From Gemmatimonadota bacterium (GTDB lineage: Bacteria; Gemmatimonadota; Gemmatimonadetes; Gemmatimonadales; Gemmatimonadaceae): a DNA stretch of 64,000 nt. Shown here one piece after another: positions 49,953 to 58,239 of this stretch (positions are counted from its first letter, which is position 1; each line of letters begins with the position of its first letter). The stretch is taken from the NCBI GenBank assembly GCA_016714015.1, contig JADJNZ010000007.1, positions 278,156 to 342,155 on the forward strand, written 5' to 3'. The position numbers were made by a program, and so were the translations under genes. A model generated the notes under the pieces. It did not search any database and had not been told where the DNA came from. It saw only the letters and a list, made by a program, of their open reading frames with translations.

Positions 49953-52540
49953 TGCGCATGCGTGAGACGCTCGGCCGCCTCTGGCGACGGCTCCGCGTGC
50001 TGCTCCGCTGGCGGCAGCACCAGGAGGAGCTGCGCGAGGAGATCGCGCAGCATCGCGCCCTGCGCGCGGCGGCCTTCGAGGCCGAAGGGCTCGCGCCCGC
50101 CGAGGCGCGAGCGGCGGCGCATCGCGCGCTGGGGGACGCGACCGTCATGCGCGAGGAGGCGCACCGCGTCTGGGTCGCGGGTGTGGTCGAGGACCTCCGA
50201 CAGGACGTCGCCTACGCGCTGCGCGCGATGGCGCGCGAGCCGGTCTTCACCGGCGTCGCCGTACTCGGACTCGCCGGTGGACTCGGCTTCGGTGCCGCGG
50301 CCTTCTCGGGCTTCAGCGCGCTCGCGCTGCGCGGCTGGCCTGTGCACGAGCCCGAGCGCGTCGTGGCGATCTGGGCGACGTCCACCACCGTCCCCGGCAA
50401 CCGGCGCGGCTCGGGGTTCTCGCTCGACCAGCTCGAACTCTTCCGTACGCGGGCGACGACGCTCGACGGCGTCTTCACGTACGAGCGGATCCGACCCGAC
50501 GGGACCGGCGCGATCACTGCGGTCCCGGTGAGCGGGACCTACTTCGAGACGCTCGGCGTCCCGATGGCGCTCGGTCGCGGCATCGCGCCGGACGAGGACC
50601 GGCTCGGTGTGCCGACGGCGGTGATCGTCATCTCGCACGACTGGTGGACGCGGATGCTCGACTCGAGCCGCACGGTTCTCGGGAGCGTGGTGCGCGTGCG
50701 CGGCGTGCCGTTCACCGTGATCGGCGTGACCGCGCGCGGCTTCAGCGGGACCGACCTGAGTCCCGTGGATGGCTGGGTGCCGATGGCCGCGTGGCGGCTC
50801 GTGCGCCCGGACGATGGGATCGTCACCACGGCGCTCGCGCAGAGCGACGTGTGTTGCGTGCACGCGGTGGGACGGCTCGCCGATGGCGTCACGCACGAGG
50901 ACGCCGCGCGCGAGCTGACCGCGCTGCTCGCGCAGTCGATGCGACCGGGCCTCGACACGCTCGTCCGCACGGCGCAGGTGAACCCCTTCACCGTGATGGG
51001 CTCCGCCGGACCCGACGTGAGCAGCGAGATCGCGCCGATCTTCGCGATGATCTTCGGCGGGGTCGCGGTGGTGCTGTTGCTGGCGTGCGCGAACGTCGCC
51101 AACCTGTTGCTCGCGCGGGCGGCGTCGCGCGAGCGCGAGCTGCAGATCCGCCTCGCGATCGGGGCGTCGCGCGGCCGCGTGGTGCGGCAACTCATGACGG
51201 AGAGCCTCGTGCTCGCGCACTTGGCCGCGCTGCCGGCGCTCCTCATCGCGCGCTGGCTCCCCGCGTGGGTGATGTCGGTCTTCACCGTGGGGCAGGGCGT
51301 GAACCTCCAGTTCACGCCCGACTGGCGGACGCTCGCGGTGACGCTGGCGCTCGCGGTAGGGAGCTGTCTCGTGTTCGGTCTCGCGCCGGCCCTGCAGGCG
51401 ACGCGTCCGCTCATCGCGCAGCGGCATCGTGTGCCGTTGCGCTCGGTCTTCCTCTCGGCGCAGGTCACGTTCTGTCTGGTGCTGCTCGTCGCGGCGGGCC
51501 TCTTCGTGCGCGGCGCCGAGGCGGCGCGCGGAGGTGAGCTCGGGTACGACCCGACGGGGTTCATGGAGATCATGATCGCGACGCCGGCGAACGAGGACGA
51601 GGCGCAGCGCAGCGCGCGATTCGAGCGCGACCTGCCGGAACTCCTCGCGCAGCAAGGTGTCCGCGCGAGCTTCACTGATTTCTCGCCGTTCCAGGGCGGG
51701 GCCACGCGCGTGCGCGTCGGCGCGGCCGATCCGCTCATCGTGCTCACGGCCGGTGTCTCCGCGGGATACTTCGGCGCGCTCGGGCACACGCTGCTCGCCG
51801 GCCGCTTCTTCAATGAAGGGGCCACCGGCGCGACCGAGATCGTGGTGAACGCGCGGTTCGCCGAGCGGCTGGGGGGCCTGGCCAGCGCGGTGGGCGCGTC
51901 GGTGGTGGTGGACAGCGTGCCGCGCACCGTGGTGGGCGTGATCCGCGATGCGCGCGATGCGGGGAACCTGCGCGACGTGCGCTCGACGATCTACCGGCCG
52001 CTTCAGTGGACCGCCGCGCCGCGGCTGTTCCTGCGCGCGAGCGACGCCGAGGTGCAGCGCGTGGTCGCGGCGATCCGCGCGAGCGACCCGACGCTCGGCG
52101 TCTCGGCGCGATCGTACGACTGGTATCTGGCCAACAGCGTCGCGGGCGCCACGGGCGCCGCGGCGATGGCGGGTGCGCTCGGTCTCCTCGCGCTGCTGCT
52201 CGCCTCGGTGGGGATCTTCGGCGTCTTCTCGTTCTGGGTGCGTCAGCGCACGCGCGAGATCGGGGTGCGGGTGGCCTTCGGCGCGACGAAGGGGCGGATC
52301 CTGCGGATGGTGCTCGGCGCGACGGGGCGGGCGGTGGGGTGGGGGATCGTGCTGGGGCTCGTGGCCGCGGCGGGGGTGGCGACAGTGCTGCGGAATCAGT
52401 TGTATGGACTGAGTCCGTTCGACCCGGTGGCGTTCGCGGTGGCGCTGCTGGTGCTGCTCGCGTCGGCGGCGATCGCGACGGTGGTGCCGGCGTGGCGGGC
52501 GACGCGGGTGGAGCCCATGGAGGCGTTGCGGGCGGAATGA
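49952..52540 (+). CDS. ADOP-type duplicated MacB/FtsX permease
   Basis: An 862-residue permease. The N-terminal ~75 residues (LGRLWRRLRVLLRWRQHQEE, then helices up to ALGD) are the cytoplasmic helical region typical of ADOP proteins. A double FtsX layout follows: NVANLLLARAASREREL and LAIGASRGRVVRQLMTESL in the first block, RQRTREIGVRVAFGATKGRI in the second. No ATPase is adjacent. It is controlled by the overlapping PadR gene. It is the standard family form, against which the kinase-fused copy at 24521 stands out. Confidence 0.95.
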   Translation: MRMRETLGRLWRRLRVLLRWRQHQEELREEIAQHRALRAAAFEAEGLAPAEARAAAHRALGDATVMREEAHRVWVAGVVEDLRQDVAYALRAMAREPVFTGVAVLGLAGGLGFGAAAFSGFSALALRGWPVHEPERVVAIWATSTTVPGNRRGSGFSLDQLELFRTRATTLDGVFTYERIRPDGTGAITAVPVSGTYFETLGVPMALGRGIAPDEDRLGVPTAVIVISHDWWTRMLDSSRTVLGSVVRVRGVPFTVIGVTARGFSGTDLSPVDGWVPMAAWRLVRPDDGIVTTALAQSDVCCVHAVGRLADGVTHEDAARELTALLAQSMRPGLDTLVRTAQVNPFTVMGSAGPDVSSEIAPIFAMIFGGVAVVLLLACANVANLLLARAASRERELQIRLAIGASRGRVVRQLMTESLVLAHLAALPALLIARWLPAWVMSVFTVGQGVNLQFTPDWRTLAVTLALAVGSCLVFGLAPALQATRPLIAQRHRVPLRSVFLSAQVTFCLVLLVAAGLFVRGAEAARGGELGYDPTGFMEIMIATPANEDEAQRSARFERDLPELLAQQGVRASFTDFSPFQGGATRVRVGAADPLIVLTAGVSAGYFGALGHTLLAGRFFNEGATGATEIVVNARFAERLGGLASAVGASVVVDSVPRTVVGVIRDARDAGNLRDVRSTIYRPLQWTAAPRLFLRASDAEVQRVVAAIRASDPTLGVSARSYDWYLANSVAGATGAAAMAGALGLLALLLASVGIFGVFSFWVRQRTREIGVRVAFGATKGRILRMVLGATGRAVGWGIVLGLVAAAGVATVLRNQLYGLSPFDPVAFAVALLVLLASAAIATVVPAWRATRVEPMEALRAE

Positions 52541-52560
52541 GGGGTGTATCTTTCCTCCCG

Positions 52561-52755
52561 ATGGATACGGTGATCGACCTCCAAACGCGCGCACTCCGCG
52601 CGATGAGCGCGGACCAGAAGGTCCGCGTCTCTCAGGCGCTGTGGGAAGATGCATGGGAGGTGCTCGCGGCGGGTGTGCGCGGTCGCCATCCGGCGTGGAC
52701 ACCCGCGCAGGTCTTGGCGCGCGTGCAGGAGTTGCTGCGTGACGCACGCGCCTAG
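52561..52755 (+). CDS. Small partner of nucleotidyltransferase (antitoxin-like position)
   Basis: A 64-residue protein (ALRAMSADQKVRVSQALWED, AWEVLAAGVRGRHPAWTPAQ, then a C-terminal helix VLARVQELLRDA), all helical. I recall similar short proteins directly upstream of DUF6036-like nucleotidyltransferases in many genomes, but cannot verify this. It overlaps the nucleotidyltransferase by 17 bp, so the two are coupled. A regulatory or antitoxin role is inferred from gene order only. Confidence 0.7.
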   Translation: MDTVIDLQTRALRAMSADQKVRVSQALWEDAWEVLAAGVRGRHPAWTPAQVLARVQELLRDARA

Positions 52756-53314
52756 CCTCATCGGGCTCTTCGTCGTGCCGCTCGAGCGAGCGGGCATCGA
52801 GTACATGGTCACCGGCGGGCTCGCCGCCATCGTCTACGGGCATCCCCGGCTGACGCTCGACGTCGACCTCGTGATCCGGATGCCGTCGACCTCCGCGAGC
52901 ACCTTCACCGCGCTCTGGCCAGCGGACGAATTCTATGTGCCTCCCGTCGAGGTGGTCGCCGAGGAGAGTGCACGTCCGGGGGCGGGACACTGCAACGTTA
53001 TCCACTCCACGACGATGTTGCGCGCCGATGTCTACTTCGCCGGCGATGACGAACTCGCGGCATGGGCACTGGGGCGGCGCGTGATCCGCGAGGTGCAAGG
53101 CGCGGCGGTGCGGTTCGCGCCGATCGAGTATGTGATCCTCAGCAAACTCCGGTACTTCCGCGATGGCGGATCCGACCGGCACCTTCGCGACATCGCTCGG
53201 ATGATCGAGGTGAGCGGGCCGGACATGGATCGCCCGGCGCTCGAAGGGTGGGTGGACCGGCTCGGCCTTTCGCGCGAGTGGGCGATGGCCGGCGCGGTGG
53301 ATGGTGTGAGGTAA
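52739..53314 (+). CDS. Nucleotidyltransferase-fold protein (DUF6036/AbiEii-like)
   Basis: A 191-residue protein. YMVTGGLAAIVYGHPRLTLDVDLVI contains the GG..A...G..R.T.D.D pattern of the polymerase-beta nucleotidyltransferase fold; a second Asp is in RADVYFAG. IEYVILSKLRYFRDGGSDRHLRDI follows. AGGAG 7 nt upstream fixes the GTG start inside the previous gene. Similar enzymes are toxins of type IV or MNT-like systems or antibiotic adenylyltransferases; which applies here is open. Confidence 0.82.
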   Translation: MTHAPSLIGLFVVPLERAGIEYMVTGGLAAIVYGHPRLTLDVDLVIRMPSTSASTFTALWPADEFYVPPVEVVAEESARPGAGHCNVIHSTTMLRADVYFAGDDELAAWALGRRVIREVQGAAVRFAPIEYVILSKLRYFRDGGSDRHLRDIARMIEVSGPDMDRPALEGWVDRLGLSREWAMAGAVDGVR

Positions 53315-53338
53315 GCGAGACCAACTGGAGGGACTCAC

Positions 53339-53878
53339 ATGGTGCGCGTGTCGTCGGTCCTCATGCTCCTCCCGCTCCTCCCGCTCCTCCCGCTCCTCCC
53401 GCTCCTCCCGCTCCTCTGCGCGCCGGCGTGCGCGCGCACGAGCGCCACGGCCGCCGCGGGCGGCCTCACGGCCGGCCGCGTCATCAGCGTGGGGGACGGC
53501 ATCACGCTCCCCGCAGGCCCGGTGCTGACGGCGCTGCCACCCGGACAGCGCTACCGGTTCGTCCCGCCCGACTCGCTCGCGTCAGGGCTTGCCGCCGATG
53601 ACGTGGCGTCGATGGACGAGCCGACGCTCGTGGAATGGCGGACTGCGCTCGCGCGGGTCCTGTCGAGCGGCGGATGGGTGGCGTCCGCGGACTCGGCCGC
53701 GTACGACGTGACCATCTTCTCCGTCTCGCGGCTCGGCATGCGGCGCGCGTCGCGCGTGCAGCTCGCCGCCAACGTGACGAGCTGCGGCGACGTGCCGACG
53801 ACGCAGCTGCAGCTCTGCACCGACGATCCGCTGCAGGCCGCGGAGGAGTGGAGCACGTCGCACGCGACCTACCATTGA
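53339..53878 (+). CDS. Secreted protein with microsatellite signal peptide, probably frameshifted at its end
   Basis: A 179-residue protein. Its signal peptide is built from (LLP)x5-LLC, encoded by a 9-bp tandem repeat. The mature part (GGLTAGRVISVGDGITLPAG, LPPGQRYRFVPPDSL, ADSAAYDVTIFSV) resembles the N-terminal part of a secreted or lipoprotein beta domain. After the stop, an open frame shifted by one base continues with coding-like G/C-ending codons for ~40 residues (RRRSDGAVRVWRHGGIAGPG), suggesting a recent frameshift. It follows the nucleotidyltransferase gene by 24 bp. Confidence 0.65.
   Translation: MVRVSSVLMLLPLLPLLPLLPLLPLLCAPACARTSATAAAGGLTAGRVISVGDGITLPAGPVLTALPPGQRYRFVPPDSLASGLAADDVASMDEPTLVEWRTALARVLSSGGWVASADSAAYDVTIFSVSRLGMRRASRVQLAANVTSCGDVPTTQLQLCTDDPLQAAEEWSTSHATYH
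53366..53416 (+). repeat. 9-bp microsatellite in signal peptide
   Basis: The unit CTCCTCCCG occurs 5 full times plus 6 bp (51 bp). Because the unit is three codons, copy-number changes keep the frame and vary the length of the hydrophobic core by three residues (LLP) per unit. Confidence 0.95.
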
Positions 53879-54054
53879 TCCGGCGGCGGTCGGACGGGGC
53901 GGTGCGGGTGTGGCGGCACGGCGGGATCGCGGGGCCGGGGCGGCGGTCGCGGGTGGGGGAGGAGGTGGGGGCGATGTTGCGGATGGCGCCGCATCATTCC
54001 GATCCGCACGCTGGAACGGAACGTGACGACCCCGGAGCGCGCTCCCGCCGCTAA
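53878..54054 (+). pseudogene. Possible frameshifted 3' remnant of the preceding gene
   Basis: From 53878 the frame shifted relative to the upstream gene encodes about 58 codons to TAA at 54052-54054, starting IRRRSDGAVRVWRHGG. The first ~40 codons end almost only in G or C, as real genes here do. Dropping TG at 53876-53877 would join both parts into one longer protein. It could also be chance coding-like DNA. Confidence 0.4.
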
Positions 54055-54174
54055 CTCCCGTCACGTCAACGGCTTGCCACCGCGTGGCCGCGCGGCACCG
54101 GCCTTGCCCTTCCATAGGAACGCCGGCGGACGACCCCCGACCCCGGCGCGTCCTCCTCCCGGCCCCGATCCGCC
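53879..54174. other. Spacer before CSS-EAL gene
   Basis: Apart from the possible frameshifted remnant ending at 54054, I see no gene, promoter or terminator that can be supported in this 296-bp stretch. Confidence 0.4.
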
Positions 54175-55788
54175 ATGCACGGACGGCTGCGAACGCCAGC
54201 GGAACCGATCGCCGTCGTGCCGACGCTGCCGCGGCGCGACCGTGTCGTGGTGCTGAGCATGATGGCCGCGCTCGGCGGGGTGATGCTCCTGCTCGCGTCG
54301 ATCGGGTGGTACGTCTGGCGCGGGTCGTTCAGCGCGGAGGAGCGGCTCGTGGGGGGGCTCGCCGCGACGCTCGGGGAGCGGACGGAGGCGATGATCCTCG
54401 ACACGCGCCGGCTGCTCGCGGACCTCGACCGGCTCGCGGGGCCGCGCTGCGCGAGCGGACATCTGCGCGCGCTGCAGGACTCGGCGCTGCGTCGTCCGCA
54501 TATCCGCGCGATCGGGTCCTGGCAGGGGGCGGAACGGGCGTGCGCGGTCGGTTTCGTGCCCATGCGCGCGCTGCCGCCGACGCGCGCGGACCGCACGTAT
54601 GCCTCGGGGATGCAGGCGTGGTGGCCGAGCCGGCGGACGACGGTGGGAGGCGTGGCGCTGTTCGTGATGCGCCTGGGGGACCACGACGTCGCGATCGACC
54701 CGCGGCGCCTGCTCGACGTGGGGCCGCTCGAGGGCCGGCAGGTCGCGCTGTGGGTGGAGCGACTCCCGTTCACGGCGGAGCCGCCGGGCACGACGCTGCC
54801 GCCGCCGGACTCGCTCGCGATCGGCCTCACGCTCGACCGGCGACATGGGCGGGCCATCTCGCGCTTCTCGCGGCAGGGCGAACTCTCGATCGAGATCGTG
54901 GCGATCGAGCCGATCAGCACCTTCTGGGGCCGCTACGCGACGACGCTGGTGGTCGGGACGGCGATCGGGCTGGCGCTGGTGGCGGTGTGGCTCGTGGCGC
55001 TGCTGCGCTACACGCGGCATCGGCTGAGTCTGGCGTCCTTGCTGCGGCGTGCGCTGGCGGCCGATCGGCTGCATGTCGTCTACCAGCCGGTGATCGACCT
55101 GCGCACCGGACGCTGCGTGGGAGCGGAGGCGCTGGCGCGCTGGACGCTCGAGGGCGGCGGCGCGGTGAGTCCGGACGCGTTCGTGCCGGTGGCGGAGGGG
55201 AGCGGGCAGTCCGTGGAGTTGGCGCTCACGGTGCTGCGGGCCGCGGTGCGCGACCTCGCGCTCCTGCTGCGGGCGTCGCCGCACCTGAGCGTGCAGATCA
55301 ACCTGAGTGCGGCGGAACTGGTGTCCGAGCGGTTCGTGACCGAGCTCGACGCGCTGCTCGCCGCGCGGCGACTGCGGCCGAGTGCGATCACGTTCGAGCT
55401 GACGGAACGGGCGCTGATCGCGACGCCGGAGGCGCGGGCGACGATCGCGCGGCTCCGGGCGCGCGGTCATCGCGTGGCGATCGACGACTTCGGGACGGGC
55501 TACTCGAGCCTGTCGTATCTCGCGGATCTTCCGCTGGACCAGATCAAGATCGACAAGGCGTTCATCCACTCGATCGGTCGCGAGGCGGCGATGAGCCAGG
55601 TGGTGACGCACATCATCGAGATGGCGCAGGAGCTGGGACTCGAGACGCTGGCGGAGGGGGTGGAGACGGAGGGGCAGCGGGCGTGGCTCGCGGCGCACGG
55701 CGTGGAGCAGGGGCAGGGGTGGGTGTTCAGCCGGCCGTTGAGTGCGGAAGCGTTCGTGGGGTTCGCGCGGGGGCAGCGAGCGGCGTGA
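54175..55788 (+). CDS. CSS-motif EAL c-di-GMP phosphodiesterase
   Basis: A 537-residue inner-membrane enzyme. Two helices (VVVLSMMAALGGVMLLLASI and ATTLVVGTAIGLALVAVWLV) flank a ~190-residue periplasmic domain containing RCASGHLRAL, the CSS motif that in PdeC-type enzymes senses redox state by disulfides; a second Cys lies ~40 residues on. The EAL domain (~285-530) has GAEALARW, QINLSAAEL, FELTERALI, IDDFGTGYSSL and IKIDKAFIHS, with the metal-binding residues present, so it should hydrolyse c-di-GMP. It stands alone, with no diguanylate cyclase in the window. Confidence 0.93.
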   Translation: MHGRLRTPAEPIAVVPTLPRRDRVVVLSMMAALGGVMLLLASIGWYVWRGSFSAEERLVGGLAATLGERTEAMILDTRRLLADLDRLAGPRCASGHLRALQDSALRRPHIRAIGSWQGAERACAVGFVPMRALPPTRADRTYASGMQAWWPSRRTTVGGVALFVMRLGDHDVAIDPRRLLDVGPLEGRQVALWVERLPFTAEPPGTTLPPPDSLAIGLTLDRRHGRAISRFSRQGELSIEIVAIEPISTFWGRYATTLVVGTAIGLALVAVWLVALLRYTRHRLSLASLLRRALAADRLHVVYQPVIDLRTGRCVGAEALARWTLEGGGAVSPDAFVPVAEGSGQSVELALTVLRAAVRDLALLLRASPHLSVQINLSAAELVSERFVTELDALLAARRLRPSAITFELTERALIATPEARATIARLRARGHRVAIDDFGTGYSSLSYLADLPLDQIKIDKAFIHSIGREAAMSQVVTHIIEMAQELGLETLAEGVETEGQRAWLAAHGVEQGQGWVFSRPLSAEAFVGFARGQRAA

Positions 55789-55891
55789 GGCGGAGCCCGC
55801 GGGGGAGATGACCGGCCGGTGGCGAAGCCCAACGCATCCGCCGCTCCACGCCGTGCCTTGCCGGGCGCATGATCGAGCGACATTCTCCTTC

Positions 55892-56629
55892 ATGGTCAAC
55901 GTCGCCTCCACCGCGTGTCGGCGGCACCGCCGTTGGCTCGCGCTCGCGATGATGGCCCTCGTCGGCCTTGGGCAGGCCTGTGCGGGCGATGCGGTCGGAC
56001 CGCTCGACATCGACCTGACGCAGTCCTCGATCAGCGTCGAGCCGGGGCCCTACATCGCCGGCGATTCCTACTCGGCGAGGATCCTCCTGCGGCGACCGAC
56101 GGGGGAGCCCTTCACCGGTTCCGTGCGGCTGGTCGCATGGCTCGTCGGGGGCTCGAGCGTCGTGGACTTCTACCGCGTGGACGGCTCGTCCGGTCTCCTC
56201 CTCTTCGAGCCGAAGTTCGTCGGCGACGGATCCCGCGTGCGCGTGCGCGTCGCGGGCGTCGGAGAGATGACCTCCACGCAGGAGATCGCCGTCGTCGCGG
56301 GGCGTGCGCACACCTTCTGCACGTTTACGCGTGGCGCGACGCAGCATGTCACCCTCGGTGCGACCACGACCTTCACGGTCATCGCCGCGGATCGCTGGTG
56401 CAATCGGACGCGGACCGGCGGCGACGTGATCACGCTCAGTCTCAGCCCGACGACCTATGCGGGCGGGACGCTCGGTCACGGCACGTTCGGGGCCACCGTC
56501 GACCGCGGTGACGGCACGTACACGGTGACGTTCACCGGCACGCAGGTCGGCAGCATGTACATCGAGACCACGCTCAATGGCGAGCGGACCAGAGGGACGA
56601 CGCCGGGGATCACCGTTGATCCGCCCTGA
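55892..56629 (+). CDS. Lipoprotein with Ig/filamin-like repeat
   Basis: A 245-residue protein with a lipobox-like signal (LVGLGQAC). The mature part ends in a filamin/invasin-like domain: TFGATVDRGDGTYTVTFTG, then IETTLNGERTRGT and ITV. Such immunoglobulin-like folds usually serve in surface binding or as spacers. A half-copy of the palindromic repeat begins 31 bp after its stop. The function is unknown. Confidence 0.8.
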   Translation: MVNVASTACRRHRRWLALAMMALVGLGQACAGDAVGPLDIDLTQSSISVEPGPYIAGDSYSARILLRRPTGEPFTGSVRLVAWLVGGSSVVDFYRVDGSSGLLLFEPKFVGDGSRVRVRVAGVGEMTSTQEIAVVAGRAHTFCTFTRGATQHVTLGATTTFTVIAADRWCNRTRTGGDVITLSLSPTTYAGGTLGHGTFGATVDRGDGTYTVTFTGTQVGSMYIETTLNGERTRGTTPGITVDPP

Positions 56630-56660
56630 ATGACGGGAGGGGCGGGGAATGCGGCTGAGG

Positions 56661-56750
56661 TGACGAAGGAGCGAGGAGCGAGGGGAAGGAGCGAGGAAGC
56701 CGAGGGGAAGGGGGAGGTGTGAGGGAGAGGGAAGAGGGGGAGGGCTTCTG
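56661..56750 (+). repeat. Purine-rich intergenic repeat, half element (copy 1)
   Basis: The first 37 bp (56661-56697, beginning TGACGAAGGAGCGAGG) are identical to 61379-61415, and the first 29 to 62742-62770. Downstream it stays purine-rich but no full complementary arm is present, so this looks like a half or decayed copy of the palindromic element. Confidence 0.85.
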
Positions 56751-56785
56751 CATTGCTCCTCCCCGCCGGGCTCGCTGCGCGCCAG

Positions 56786-56800
56786 ATTCCTTGCGAGCCC
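56786..56800 (+). promoter_or_regulatory. 15-bp repeat upstream of VOC gene
   Basis: ATTCCTTGCGAGCCC occurs identically at 59669-59683, before the DUF4287 gene. Here it ends 18 nt before the ATG. It may be a shared promoter part, a site for one regulator, or a remnant of duplication. Confidence 0.35.
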
Positions 56801-56818
56801 ACTCCTGCGAGCGCCCAG

Positions 56819-57229
56819 ATGCCCAAGCTGATCTTCGTCAACCTCCCCGTGCGCGACCTGCCGCGCTCCATGGCCTTCTACGGGGCCCTCGGCTTCACCG
56901 TCAACCCGCACTTCTCCGACGAGACCGCCGCCTGCATGGTGTGGAGCGAGACGATCCACGCGATGCTGCTCACGCACGCGAAGTGGCGCACCTTCACCAG
57001 CCGCCCCATTCCCTCGTCCGACTCGAGCGAGGTGCTCCTCGCGCTCAGCTGCGAGACCAAGGCGGAGGTCGACGCGATGAACGTTGCCGCGGCGGCGCAT
57101 GGCGGCACCGCCGACATCAACCCGCTGCAGGACCTCGGCTTCATGTACAACCGCAACCTCGCCGATCCAGACGGGCATGTGTGGGAAGCGTTCTGGATGG
57201 ATCCGGCGGCGGTGCCGAGCGAGGGATGA
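56819..57229 (+). CDS. VOC-superfamily (glyoxalase-like) protein
   Basis: A 136-residue VOC protein: LIFVNLPVRDLPRSMAFYGALGF at the N-terminus, SSEVLLALSCETKAEVDAM, and DPDGHVWEAFWMD at the end. The group often serves in detoxification or antibiotic binding; the ligand is unknown. The stop is shared with the next ATG (ATGA). Confidence 0.9.
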   Translation: MPKLIFVNLPVRDLPRSMAFYGALGFTVNPHFSDETAACMVWSETIHAMLLTHAKWRTFTSRPIPSSDSSEVLLALSCETKAEVDAMNVAAAAHGGTADINPLQDLGFMYNRNLADPDGHVWEAFWMDPAAVPSEG

Positions 57230-57765
57230 CGTCGGGCCGAGCGACCCGGCAGCTGCTCCGCCATTTCCTCGCGGCGCTCGCCTATCGGACGCAGAAGGCG
57301 CTGCGCGGGGCGCCGCCGGCGTTCGGCGCGTTCCGCGCGGCGCCGACGTCGCGTTCGGCACTCGAGCTGCTCTGGCACATGACCGGACTGATCGGCTACG
57401 CGCGGACCTTCTTCCACGGCGGCGACCATGCGCCGCCGGCGCTGCCGTCGCTCCAGGACGAGATCGAGCGCTTCCATGCGCAGCTCGCGCTGCTGGCGCA
57501 GGACCTGGACGATCCCGCGCTCGCGTGCACGCTCAGCGACGAACAGCTCCTGCAAGGTCCGCTGGCGGACGCGATGACGCACGTCGGACAGCTCGCGATG
57601 CTCCGTCGTCTCGCGGGCGATCCGGTCCCGTCGGAGAACTTCATCCACGCGCAGGTGACGCCATCGAACCTCACGCCGTCGCAGCCGGCGCCCGCGCATC
57701 CCGATGCCTGGTGGCGCCCGGAGCAGGGGCACCTGCCGCCCGGTCCCATCTCCAGCGACGGGTGA
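57226..57765 (+). CDS. DinB-like small protein
   Basis: A 179-residue mostly helical protein. SALELLWHMTGLIGYARTFFHGG and ALPSLQDEIERFHAQLALLAQ resemble the DinB/YfiT helical bundle; conserved His residues at expected metal positions are visible (LLWHM, THVGQLAML). The C-terminus is a Pro-rich tail. Related proteins bind a metal and act in thiol metabolism or are of unknown function. It is coupled to the VOC gene. Confidence 0.75.
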   Translation: MTSGRATRQLLRHFLAALAYRTQKALRGAPPAFGAFRAAPTSRSALELLWHMTGLIGYARTFFHGGDHAPPALPSLQDEIERFHAQLALLAQDLDDPALACTLSDEQLLQGPLADAMTHVGQLAMLRRLAGDPVPSENFIHAQVTPSNLTPSQPAPAHPDAWWRPEQGHLPPGPISSDG

Positions 57766-57775
57766 GGGCGGCTTC

Positions 57776-58210
57776 ATGACCGGCGATCTCCTGCTCCGCA
57801 TCCGCATCGACGCGCCGCCCTCCGGCGTCGCGTGGGCGCTCCAGCTCGGGCGCGCCGAGTTGTCGCCGCCGGCCCGCCGTGCCCCGCAGCTCGAGTTCGA
57901 GGTGACGGTGCGCGTGGTCGATGGCACGAACGGCGAGCTCGACTTCCGTGGCGCGGCGGTGCAGGGGCCGCGCGGCGGGCGGTTCATCTATCTCACCTCC
58001 GGCACGCGCGCGGGGCAGCCGAGCTCGCCGTGGGACCGTCGCGCGAAGGTGTCGATCGAGGGACTGCGGCCGCTGCTCGCGAAGCGGGGCGGCGAGACGC
58101 AGGGCGTCGTCGGCGTCGCGAGCTTCGCCGGCACGGCGCGCGACGGTGGTCCGTCGTGCGCGAGCGTGCCGCTGCTCGGCGGTGGCTGGACCCTGGAAGG
58201 CGCGCGATGA
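57776..58210 (+). CDS. DUF5990 family protein
   Basis: A 144-residue protein: LLLRIRIDAPPSGVAWALQLG, FRGAAVQGPRGGRFIYLTSG, GTRAGQPSSPWDRRAKVSIEG. This is the pattern of DUF5990 as I recall it. No enzymatic role is known. It lies 10 bp after the DinB-like gene. Confidence 0.8.
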   Translation: MTGDLLLRIRIDAPPSGVAWALQLGRAELSPPARRAPQLEFEVTVRVVDGTNGELDFRGAAVQGPRGGRFIYLTSGTRAGQPSSPWDRRAKVSIEGLRPLLAKRGGETQGVVGVASFAGTARDGGPSCASVPLLGGGWTLEGAR

Positions 58211-58239
58211 CGGCCCCGCGACGTCCTGCCCGCTGACGA

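Noticed and set aside
49853..53338. Open frame of more than 1100 codons on the minus strand
   Set aside because: It lies antisense to the PadR-ADOP, nucleotidyltransferase and related genes and codes Arg/His/Pro-rich sequence without domains, a typical by-product of high GC.
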